Positions 48,551-59,072 of a stretch of DNA of 64,000 bases are shown piece by piece. The translations under genes and the position numbers were made by a program. Source of the DNA: Euonymus europaeus (taxonomy: Eukaryota > Streptophyta > Magnoliopsida > Celastrales > Celastraceae). Numbering within the stretch: the first letter of the stretch is position 1; every line of letters begins with the position of its first letter. Under the pieces are notes generated by a model, which saw only the letters and a list, made by a program, of their open reading frames with translations, was not told the DNA's origin and searched no databases. The DNA lies in NCBI GenBank assembly GCA_963580455.1, contig OY756967.1, positions 19,328,022 through 19,392,021 on the forward strand, in the 5' to 3' direction.

Positions 48551-49320
48551 CTGTAGAAACATAAAAAAAGTCAGAAATATAATAGAGAAATTTGTTCTCA
48601 ACGGATCCGACGCATGCCAAAATATTTGAGCTGTTACAAGATCTGGACAATCAAGGAGAAAATTGTTCATCAAAAACAAGAGATAGCCGGCTAACATGGT
48701 ATACAACATCCAGAAGTCCAATTGCAAATTTAATTTATAAATCCTGATAGGACAGATCACCATCAGAAATTCCAGAAAACTGCGGCCGAGTGATAAAAAC
48801 GAAACAAACATCCGTCAACAGAAATTGTGCATAAGATCGATCTGATAAGAACTAAAAATTCTCTCACATATCCAGAGCTCATAAGATCTGGAAAAATCTC
48901 CAGAAGAGAATAGAAGTATAACATAAACGAGAAGATCAATTTCTCACATACGTCCAACAACCAATAAAAATCACAATCTACTTCTGAGCCAGATCTATAT
49001 GAGGAAATGAAATTACTGAATTGGCCAAACCAATCGCCAAAGGCCTCCAAAACAAGATCATGAAAATCCAAACAACAGAAAATTAAGGTTCATTTAAGGA
49101 GAGCGGTGTGATTACCTTGAACTGTACAGCTCCACTCACGAATGAGAACACTCTTCACAAAACGAACAAAAAAAAGAGAGAGAAAAAGGAGAGAAAACGT
49201 AATAACGAATAGTAATCGAATTAGAGATTATAAGCTAAGCTGCATGAAGAAAATGAAAGAAGGATATCAAAGGAGGGGGTGCTATCTGATTTATAGAAGA
49301 CAGAGAAGTAGATAGCATAG
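48551..49320 (-). promoter_or_regulatory. Leader intron, leader exon and promoter of the small unknown gene
   Basis: The - strand has a donor at 49115 (CAAG/GTAATC) and an acceptor at 48551 (TTTCTACAG), giving a leader intron of about 565 bases. The leader exon contains no ATG. A GA repeat lies upstream at about 49328-49341. Leader introns of this kind often raise expression in plants; this is inference. Confidence 0.5.
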
Positions 49321-52300
49321 GGGGGGGAGAGAGAGAGAGAGCTTTGGTTATTGGACAACAGCGCAACTACACAGAGACAGACAGACCGACCTAGTGACCT
49401 ACAAATTAATAAATTATTATTATTTTAAAAAAAAAGTGGGGAGCCTGACCTGCAATCTGGAAAGGTTGCAACGACTGTTCTGCCTCTCCTTCTCTCTCTC
49501 TCTCCAGCTCTTTGAAGTTCGGTTTGGGGACGGATGTGCATTTATTATTGGCCTAATTTTTTATTCTTCCCACGTTACCAGCCTCCCGCTACAAATCTCA
49601 TCGATTTTAGAGCAGTTGGTTTTGATTTTTATTATTAAAAAAATCTGTAAAATATCTTCCAACTAAACAAGTTTACAACCAAAACGAAAACAAGAGCCCC
49701 ACAATATGGGTTATTTGCTAGACTAATAAATATTATGAAAATTTGTGTTTTTTCTTTGATAATGTTCTTGTATTAGAATATGTGTTTTATTGATATGGTT
49801 ATATTGTGACATGTGTTTTAGTGATATAGATGATGATGTGACTTGATTTTTTGTAATGAATATGAGATACAGTCTTGATTTTAGTGTAAATTTGAGATGA
49901 ATAATATGGAAAACGGAAAATTGGTTGGCTTGGATAATGATTTTGTATTGAGAAATGTATTTTATTGATATGACAGTATTAAGAAATATATTTTGCAAAT
50001 GTAGCAGTATTAAAATATGCGTTATGTTGATTTGATTATATTGAGAGTTGTGTTTTATGAAATAGATGTAGCACCCATTTTTTAAATTTATTGGCTCATT
50101 AAAAATATATTGTTAGCATTTGCCCTTATATTTAGAAAAATTAATAATACCTCATATTTAGTTATTTTATTAATTTTTTATTTTAATTAATTAATGTATT
50201 GTCTTAATCAATATATTTAATATTTATTTGATTTTAGTTCAATTAATTATTAGTATGTTATGATTTAATGAATATGTTCTCATTATAATTTAACACTTAT
50301 TTATTTTATAACATTAAAATCCGATACACAAGTTTGTTAAAATTTATCAAAGTCGTTCACTTTAGAATTTATCAAAGTCCGTTAAAATTTACTTTAGAAT
50401 TTAACACTTATTATTTAGATATGAATTACCATGAATTTGCTATAGCGCAATTTTAATGCGTCAGCAAATGTGTTTTGTTTATTTAGTTATATTAAGAGAC
50501 GTGTTTTTGCTAATATGAATGAATATATGGCTTGACTTTTTATAATAAATGTGTGATACAATATTGATTTTGGTGTAAATTTAATGAGGACATTAAGAAG
50601 GAAAAGAAAATTGTTGGTTTGCCTTAAATTGAAAAGAGAAAAATTTATAAAAATCTATATTTTACTGATTTGATTATAGATAAATATATGAGATCACATT
50701 TTACATAATAAAAATGAGATCCAAAAATAAATTTAATGAAGATATTCCCGTGTCTTAATTTGCTTGCCTTTACATCACAATAGTAGCGAAGGACACGTCT
50801 TCACGATTGTTAGTGGTAACAGGCTTTGCGATGTGGTCGGCGTGAATTAATTCACGTTTTTCTTTATTTTCAATAAAATCTGAACCACATTTAATTTTAC
50901 AGTATTTCTAGACAATTCCCATTTTAATATCCTGCAATAAATTCCAAGATAAATAACAAATTAAGAATCAACTCTAGAAAAAAAAATGCTTAATATTTGA
51001 CAAAAGTTGTATCTCAATCCTGAATAAAGTTATGAGAATGTATTCTCATAATCTTGGAAGAAACAACTTTTAATGGAGCTCACATAATTAAAGTTTGTGA
51101 GTTCAATTTTGCCGAAGTTATATATAGAATTATCATGCATTTGTCTGACATGATATACGCGATTTATCCGAATCGATGAATTAATAAAGATGGGACGTTC
51201 TCATGTGTTTCTTAAAATAGAAATAAAAATTTACAAATTGTACAAGGAATCGAAATTCATAACCTTATCACAAATTAACCTTAAGCAGTCACTCTAATAG
51301 GATGCCTAACACTTTTTGAGGTTGCTGGTTGTGTTTGTTGGTATATGTGAAAGTGGAATGGAGAAGAAGATACGAATGCTTATCATTACATTATCTAAAG
51401 AGGAAAGAGGGAGAGAGAAAGATGTGTGTGTGACCACACTTGCCCATCTCTTTATCTCGTATCATTATCTTCCATTCATTTACCCCAAATTTATCAATGC
51501 TAGAGTTTATAAAAATAGTATTATTTGACATGTGGGTATGTTTGCATGTGCGTGGCAGCATGGGTGAGTTTAAATTCAAAGGAGGGCTCATGTGGCCATG
51601 AATTCTCCCATCAGATCCTACAATGAGTTTTTAGATTTTGGGATCCAAAATAATTAAAAAATTGTATTTTATCTTTTTGATCGATTTTACGAATTGAATG
51701 ATCTATTTTTTGTTCGAAGAAAAAATCAAATGTAACCTGAAAAATGGGTAACATGTTATATGTTTTTTATTCAACAATTCAAAATTATCATATAATTGTC
51801 ATGATTTTATTTTTATTTCAGACATAAAAAATCGTTGAATTTATAAAATCGATCAAAAAACAAATACAGCTTTTCTAATTTATCTTTTAAAAAATTGAAC
51901 CTCAAAAATCAGCACTTTATTCAATATATATTTATATACGGTGGCCATATCCAAGTTAACATTTTGTGAATAAAGTCTATTTATTGTCCATGTTTTCATC
52001 CATATACAATGCTATTGATCATCAATTGTACCGATCAAGTGGTGTAGATTTGATGCTCTTTGTCTGCCTAGCACTTGTCTATCACGCATCAACACATACC
52101 AACTATTCATTAAAATATTTTCTAGGGTTTAAAGATCGTGTCTTTAAAGAAGGAAAAAAAATTGATTTCATTATATGTATGCTGTTTTCACAAAGTACTA
52201 ATCTTTAATTGCTATTAATTTTTAATGAACTGGTGTTTATTTTAACCTAATCTTTGCTCAAATTTCTTTTATATTGTTTTCTTCTTGTATTTATTTTTAG

Positions 52301-52956
52301 TTATTCCGATAATTTATTTCAAACGAGTTTAAAATATTTTTGGGTTTATGCTATTTCTGGAAAGAAACACTTTTAAGGATAATATCTCTGCCAAAAAGAT
52401 CAGACAACTCCAGAAGTTATACTACCTATAAAAAATCTCCAAGACCGATCGGCCAATATTAAAAAATCTTCAATCAACGGTACCTAAATACATGACTACA
52501 TATCCACATGCCTCTGCAGAAGCTTTAGAACGATACACATTTCCTAGGGAATTCCATAAACAAAGAAATCAGACAACCCTAAGACCAGCATACTCCATGT
52601 TGAAACGACTTTAGTATCTTGGATTTTCGTTATTGCATGTTTTTCACCGATATCTCAACTACCCATTTCAATTTTCAATAGATTGCGGCAAGACCAATGC
52701 CTTCCACAATGCTCACCTAATTCCAATATTTCTTCAACAATTCAGTACATTTTTTTGCTGGGACTTAAAATCTTGAGCACGTGCAATGGGGAAGTTATAA
52801 AATTAAAATTGAATCTCATTTTTGTTACACAAAAATTTGAGTCATAAACTCATCTATATCAACAAAATATATCTCCCAATATAATCATATTAGCAAAACA
52901 CAAATTCATATGGATTATTCTTTCCCCATATTAACGAGGTCAACAAGTATTGCATA
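49321..52956. other. Repeat-rich intergenic region
   Basis: It holds copies of a dispersed AT-rich repeat at about 49725-50075 and 50465-50700 (+) and 52820-52925 (-), and otherwise AT-rich sequence. The open frames here lack ATG starts, homology or splice context. Confidence 0.5.
49725..50700 (+). repeat. Two copies of a dispersed AT-rich repeat
   Basis: Copies at about 49725-50075 and 50465-50700 are built from iterated units near ATTGAGAtATGTGTTTT followed by TGATATG. The same family occurs at about 1222-1520 and 4960-5215 (+) and inverted at 52820-52925. No coding capacity or clear inverted termini; perhaps a MITE family with an internal minisatellite. Confidence 0.6.
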
Positions 52957-53206
52957 CTCCCTCTGTTCTTAAAGCTATTAAATAGTCCTAATATTAGTAA
53001 AAAATAAATGCATTGGAATGAAACACCCTTATTAAAAAGATGAAAGCTAATTAATATGTAGAGTTATTAAACACTTAGTGAAAAACGAGAATAATGATAA
53101 AATTGGGGAAAAAAAATTAATTACGCTTTGAATTTATAAAACGACAGATATTTTAAAACAACAAAAAAAAGGTTTTAAAACGACAGTTATTTAGGAACGG
53201 AGGGAG
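52957..53206. mobile_element. Stowaway MITE
   Basis: Left end CTCCCTCTGTTCTTAAAG; right end, on the other strand, CTCCCTCCGTTCCTAAAT: the textbook Stowaway inverted repeats. TA flanks both sides (52955-52956, 53207-53208). Length 250 bp, AT-rich, non-coding. Confidence 0.92.
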
Positions 53207-53607
53207 TACTTAAACAAACATTTTGGAAAAAAACAAGAGACTTAGATGACGTGTAGTTTTTATCACAAGAAACATGCAAGAAGCAAAGAAGTTGTTTTCA
53301 GCAAATCCATGGTCAAAGATATAAGAAGCTATGTCACTCTCACAAGTCATAACTTCCTTTTTTCTACACAATTATCAGGCCAACGTAGGACCTTACTTTC
53401 AGCATAAATGACATAAGAAAAATGCTCTTTACAATATAGAGATGATGCTACTATTTCCAATTGGGGCCACTAATTCTATCTTTTGACCTAATAAGTTAGT
53501 AAGACTTTTCTAAGATAATACTATTCTTCTTAAAGGAGACGACAACAAAACAATACTGTCCGTCGCATCTAGATTGCTATGCCAAAGCAAAAGATCCTTT
53601 TTTGGAT

Positions 53608-54526
53608 CAAGGTTTTGAAAACCGGACCGGTCATCGAACCGGAAAATTTTTCGGTTCATGGTTTAATGGTTCAATCGGGATTCGAACCGGTTCGAACCGG
53701 ATTCAATGATATTAATTATTATATATATTTATATATTATAAGTAATAATTAAAACTATTTAATATTTTATAATTCTCATAGTAATATAGAAATATAACAT
53801 TAATATGTATCTTTATTAAAAAATTCGCAACTATTCATAGGTTCTCAAATATTCATTTAACAAAAAAAAATTATATGTCAAATAATAAAATAAATAAAAA
53901 TTATTTATGCAATCATGGAATCGTAAATTAAAATTAAATATTTATTAAAAATTGAATTAAGAACTATATGAGTGAAACACATGTATATTACAGCCATTTT
54001 CATCATCATAAAGAGTCTTTATGTCAAAAAATTTAGTCGACAACATGAATATATGAAAAAATTAACTGAAATTTATTGCAATGAATTTTTATTAAATTAA
54101 ATATTTGAAGTAAATAAATAAATATTATTTTATATAAATTTAATTAATATATAAAAATACTATATATTTAATTAGTGTTTGACTTTAAATTAAACTTGAG
54201 AGATATGATACATTAATATAATGTTTCACAATAGATCAACAAAGTTGAATAGCTTAGTTGGTCAAAAGACTAGCTTTTAGTAAAGAGGTCATGAGTTCTA
54301 ATCCTACCAAAAACAAGTTTTTCAAAAATTTCTAGCAAAAACCTGCTCAACCGGTTCATGAGGATCGGCCGGTCCAACCGGTTCAACCGGGAACCGGCCG
54401 GTTCTCAAGAAGGAGGCCGGTTCTCAAAACAGCCGGTTCTTCCTACCTAGACCGGACCGGACAGAGGTCCGGTGACCGGTCGAACCGGACCGGCCGGTCC
54501 GGTCCGGTCCGGTTTTAACAACCTTG
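53608..54526. mobile_element. hAT-like MITE with CCGGTC-rich ends and a tRNA-like insert
   Basis: The left end CAAGGTTTTGAAAACCGG and the right end, on the other strand, CAAGGTTGTTAAAACCGG form inverted repeats. TTTTGGAT occurs directly outside both ends (53600-53607 and 54527-54534), an 8-base duplication as made by hAT transposases. The terminal 100-200 bases are dense in GGTTCAACCGG/CCGGTCC motifs; the core is AT-rich. Within it, TAGCTTAGTTGG (54250) and GAGTTCTAATCC (54293) resemble RNA polymerase III A and B boxes at tRNA-like spacing. No transposase. Confidence 0.8.
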
Positions 54527-54534
54527 TTTTGGAT

Positions 54535-54981
54535 GCGTTTCAACACTGACCATTCCATAATCACACGGAATTAGTTTGTTGAAACAGCTAAAGATGGGCT
54601 TCGCAAACTAAAAATCTTTCCAGCAAGTACGTGACGATTTGGCTCTCGGTGATAGGAGTAATCTCAAAGTAGTAGTAAAAGGCCAAATGCCACATTCTTA
54701 AGCAGGACTGTATGTCGTGATATAGCAAAGCGCAAATTGAGTGGCAAATTAAGATAAGCAAGCGTGATGTGATGGCCACTAAGTGATAAAGTTTTACTCT
54801 TTTAGTATCAGTTGCCAACAGTCTAGAACACGAGGTGCTATACAAGTCCAAATTTAAGCAGTTGCTAACAAGATAGAAGAATTAAAAAATGATAAAAGGA
54901 AGGAATATAAATGGGTTGGAACTTACCTTGCTCCAACATTCATATGCAATTTCAAATTACATTGATCTAGCATGGCCGTGG
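54535..54981. other. Flank of the ribosomal-protein pseudogene
   Basis: No gene or element recognised; it may hold the old 3' UTR of the RPL15 pseudogene (- strand). Confidence 0.4.
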
Positions 54982-57404
54982 TTATGCAGATGCCGGTTCT
55001 GATGCGGCAGCTGCAGCTCTTTTCTTGGCAAAGTACTCTTCAGCCCAGGCTATAGGTTCTTCACAACTAATGGTTTGACCCAATTCCTTCGACCAGGTAA
55101 ATACGGTCAATGTACAGCCAGAAGCCTCCAGCTTCTCCTTTGCAGATGTTGAAAAAGCACGAGCCTTTATATTCAACTTCACACTTAGTTCACCATCGCC
55201 GAGAATCTAAATTCAAAAAATAAAAACAGAGTTGACGCATGTAACTTCATTGAACTTCTTATCACAGCAGACAGCTCACTAATTTAAATTCAGCACATCT
55301 ATTAGTAATCATGAAATCTAATTCTTCATAAACAGACCATATGGATACGAAAAATAGGCCAAAGAACAGGGGGAAAAGGGGGACGAAGGACTATGGTAAT
55401 ATTTTAAGGCATTATATCTTATGGAGATATTTCTGCCTGTTGGCGGAGTAGTTCCTTTTTCTCCAAAGTGTATTGAGTTCCGTTCACATACAAGACAGGA
55501 CCAAGGTTAAAAACTTTTGCAAAAAACTTCGCTAGTGGGCAGAGAGTCGGAGACAAGCAGCCTTTACCCTAGATAATAGGAGGAGAGAATGTTTTGAGAA
55601 ATAAAAATTGAACTTGTAACCTCTACATTACACCCTTAAAACTCTACCACTTGGCTAAGAAAAAAATTCAATTGAGTAAAAGATTATCAAAACAAGTGAT
55701 GCATTAAGGATGAATACCAATCAAAGAACCCACGGAAAGTATTAATAGAATTGTACGGCCAATTGATTCCCTTCTAGTTCAATTCATATTCCAGTGAAAG
55801 AAAGAAAAGAAAATTCAGAGTCTGGCATCGAGAAATGTAAAAAGGTACACAAATTCATACATGTAAGCACCCTCAAGTCATGAGTTATGACTCTTATCAG
55901 TCTGTGCATCACATAAGATAGAAAACCCTTTCAGCAAAGGTTTTATATACTGTAGTGTATGGTAATACGATGCCATGCCACAATCCCAAATAGAGTCAAG
56001 AGGACATCATATTACTTCTATTCATTAATCGATTCAGGCTTCACTGTTGGCATACTCTCTTTATTAATTGATTAAACTTTCCACCAAATCAGTTCAAAAG
56101 CATACCCAAAAGTAATGAAGGTTGATCAATGAAACGTTAGACAGTCATTTGATGTATTGTCCTTCGCTAAGTAACGAGTTTCCTCTAATACCAACTAAAA
56201 TGCCAAAAAATTGAAAAAGCAACAAACAAATAATTATTAAAAATATAAAACCATCTTTTTTCATAGAGAAAATTTCACAAATTGGATTATGCAACAAAAC
56301 AAGAAGCTCCAACAAAAAGGCCAAAGTTCAAAAGCTTTTCAAGTTTTATTACTCGAAAAAATATTCAGACCTGAAATGAAGTTGAGAGAAGCTGAGGATG
56401 TAAAATGTACAGAGCCACGCACAACAAGAAGATGGCTTCAGCCTTACTCCCATATAACTGTCAAAAAATTCAATTAACCGATACCTTTAAGGATAGTTTC
56501 CTTTCTCTTCCCGATGGATTAATCAAACACTTCTCCTTTAATGTCTCCAGTGACACTTCATCCCCCTCTTGAAACCCCGTTGTTTCTAAGTCTCTATGTT
56601 CACAGGGATGTACTTAGGCAAACCCTCATGCATACCTAGTCTCTTGTAGTATTCTTCTCCTTACGAAGAGGCAAAATCCTTAGAACTGGTCCGGTTTAAC
56701 AACACTTGCTCACAAATGGGGCACCTGCCATGAAATTCAGCACAAATATCTAATTATTCTGATCCCAATGTTTGCAACTTATGTATTAGGGTATACTACA
56801 ACTTCCTCTTCTTCTTTTTATAGCATTTGTATAGTCCTCACAATGATAATAAGCCTTTGAGTGATGGCAACTTCAAGTTGCCACAGTGAATCAACGAAAG
56901 AATAGATTTTTGTATTTATTTATCAAAGGTATAAGTATGACACCTGCCATTTCTCAAGAATAATAGTCCCTGCTGCTATGCTATTACCCTGATACTTGGT
57001 TCAAGTAAAAGCAATTACCACTAAGCTGGGAACCCAAAGCAAGCTAAGCATCACAAATGAAGCATTTTCACAAACAGGCCTAATGTCAACAGTTCAGACT
57101 GAATAAGAAGCAACTAATCATCAATGCGTGATAGGAAAATTATATATTCTACCTGACCAAATAGGACAACATATTAAAGCAATTGTAAAATGTTATCTCC
57201 CGCAATTCCATGCAGTTTGGGGAGACGCCTGTAAAGCGGCATCTGGCCTCCCTCAAAGCCCTTCTTGACACCAGGACCCGACCAAGATTTCTGGCCATTC
57301 ATACCAAACCCGCAACTATTGCCTTGCCCAGCGGCAATACCCCTCCCCTTTCGAATAGGATCTTCAACTTCAGTGCAATTGCTTCTGGGTGGTTTAACTT
57401 GCAA
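54982..57404 (-). pseudogene. RPL15: Pseudogene of plastid ribosomal protein L15 (uL15c)
   Basis: Three exons of the nuclear gene for chloroplast 50S protein L15 are recognisable on the - strand. About 57404-57199: [32 protein letters not shown]. 56635-56485: MHEGLPKYIPVN and, in another frame, NPSGRERK. 55206-54982: ILGDGELSVKLNIKARAFST...EEYFAKKRA. The transit-peptide exon is not found. Damage includes loss of the GT donor after exon 57199, a frameshift with TAG in the middle exon, and a segment of the last exon read out of frame between two compensating indels. A 26-base tandem duplication lies at 57374-57425. The intron at 55207-56484 carries a SINE. Introns are retained, so it arose by DNA duplication, not by a retrocopy. 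Confidence 0.82.
55500..55665 (-). mobile_element. tRNA-derived SINE (Au-like)
   Basis: On the - strand, TAGCCAAGTGGTAGAG (A box) is followed by GGTTACAAGTTCAATTT (B box) and then a body with GGGTAAAGGCTGC and CCCACTAGCGAAGTTTTTT. This order matches plant Au-type SINEs (GGGTAAGGTTGCGTAC, then a GCATAGCGGGAGCTT-like block, then T-run), though quite diverged. Exact ends and target duplication were not found. Confidence 0.55.
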
Positions 57405-57425
57405 TTGCTTCTGGGTGGTTTAACT
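57374..57425. repeat. 26-base tandem duplication
   Basis: A 26-base unit containing CAATTGCTTCTGGGTGG occurs twice in tandem at the 5' edge of the RPL15 pseudogene exon. Confidence 0.9.
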
Positions 57426-57720
57426 AGGCAAATCACGACAAAGCATAAATAGTTTGTCTCTAAAGCCAAACATTTTTATGGTCTGATAAACGTACAAATC
57501 TGAGTGCCAATGCTAGACAAGACGTTCAACAAATATTAAAACATAAAGAAATTTCTCTCAAACAAAAACAATTTTCTGTTATCAGGAGAAAATCCTTCAT
57601 TGAACTGACATAGCGAAATAGTAGGCACTTTCTAAAGTAATCTCTGTGTCATCTAGCTTGTAACAAGTCCACAAGATCGAAGCTTGAGAGGTGAACTAGC
57701 TAGTAAAATCATCAACTCAC

Positions 57721-58065
57721 CGACGCTTGGGGTGTAAGCACTCAGTCCTCCAAAAAGACCAAAACCAGGACATTCCCAGGAGTAGACAACATATCCTGAT
57801 GCAGCAATCCGCTTGGCAATACCTGCATTCCAAATTTCCCCTTGTATAATGCTCATTTTTTTTAAACTCAAGCGATTTATAAAGTAAAAAAGTGCAACAC
57901 TTTTATAATGCTAGCCGGAAAAGCATATAAAATATAAACAAGGACAAACCTTCAAAGAAGAAAATGCAAGTATCACCATAACCATGGCAAAAGAACATAG
58001 CATCTTTCATTCGCACACCAGCTTTTAAAGAAAATTTACAATCCCCTTGAATTCCTGTCATACCA
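57721..58065 (-). pseudogene. Pseudogene fragment of a monoacylglycerol-lipase-like alpha/beta hydrolase
   Basis: Two exons on the - strand, 58065-57950 and 57822-57721, with good acceptors (CTTGTAG, GAATGCAG) and donors (GAAG/GTTTGT, GTCG/GTGAGT). They encode WYDRNSRGL, then a stop and a frameshift, then MFFCHGYGDTCIFFFEG joined across the intron to GIAKRIAASGYVVY, CPGFGLFGGLSAYTPS. HGYGDT is the oxyanion-hole region of plant MAGL/caffeoylshikimate-esterase-like enzymes. The nucleophile (GxSMGG) and the remaining exons are absent, so no enzyme can be made. A possible first exon ending ATGG/GTGAGA lies near 58590. Same orientation as the RPL15 pseudogene 300 bases downstream. Confidence 0.75.
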
Positions 58066-59072
58066 CTACAAGACCAAGCAACAGTCAAACAATAAAACTT
58101 AAAAATTTGTCAAATTCAATATTAATGGGCTCTTAAATGGGTATCAGTGTTTTCCTTGACCTCAGTTATTCAGATGATCATAAAAAGAAAGGCAACCCAT
58201 CCTAAACTTACCACAATACCAGGACATGTACTAATTCACATATTCAGAATAAAGCAATAACAATGAGAAATAACATTTTTTTATTTTCCTTTACTTTCTT
58301 CTAAAAGAAGAGAAATTGATTGGAAAAGTACATTTTATAAGATTCAAACTAATTAGGGGGTGCCTTACCTCCTCAGGTTCGATCCCAGTTGGAGTCAGCC
58401 AGCTACTCATCAATCCATACAAGTTGAATAAGACCCAAAAATTAGAACATAAGCCAACAATGCCAGGAAGGAAAAAAACAATTAAAGTAGGCCATATTGC
58501 TCATAAGTATTCATTCCCCAATGAAACCAACCATGAAAAGTGGATGATCATGTTGTTTCTGAAGCTCGAAAAAAAGAGCTGATCTCACCCATCTGCGAGC
58601 AGCGGTGTGGTCTAGATCAGCGAAGCAATTAAATTCAATTCCTCGCTCACACCCCTATTTTAGGCAGCAGAATAGAGGGTATTCAGAGCCGAAGAGAATT
58701 CCATGAAAACTTTTTTTTTTACTGCGTACATTTACTTTTCTGTGCACTACTGTGCATATATTTATTTTCTTCTTTCATGATCACCTCTCAAGTCTCAACT
58801 TCAAGTGGAAGTGCTTGTCAAAAAAAAAAAAAAAAAAAATGAATTGTAATTTTAATGCCCATGAAATAAATGTGAACAAAACATGTCAGTCCAAGCCATT
58901 TCCGGTGGATGATCTAAAAAATTGGTTCCACACTTCAACAATGAAATTATTACAATGAAATAGATGGTAAGGAATGTAACTTGATGCAAGCTAGAGCAAG
59001 ATAGTTACCCAACTACATTTCTCTTTCTTGTATTATTGATGAATGACGATCTCTCTTTTGTATTCAGGTTCC
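58066..59072. other. Region between the hydrolase pseudogene and the PPR gene
   Basis: A leader-like stretch with a donor (ATGG/GTGAGA, - strand) lies near 58590 and may belong to the hydrolase pseudogene. An A20-type run is at 58820-58839. A GGTTCGATCCC motif at 58375 resembles a polymerase III B box but has no partner. No other gene seen. Confidence 0.4.

Noticed and set aside
54250..54304. Genuine tRNA gene
   Set aside because: Only A- and B-box-like segments; no acceptor stem or full cloverleaf, and it lies inside a MITE.
54982..55206. Functional RPL15 gene
   Set aside because: Frameshifts, a lost donor site and a missing transit-peptide exon point to a pseudogene.
58365..58400. tRNA or SINE at GGTTCGATCCC
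   Set aside because: Only a B-box-like motif; no A box at suitable spacing.
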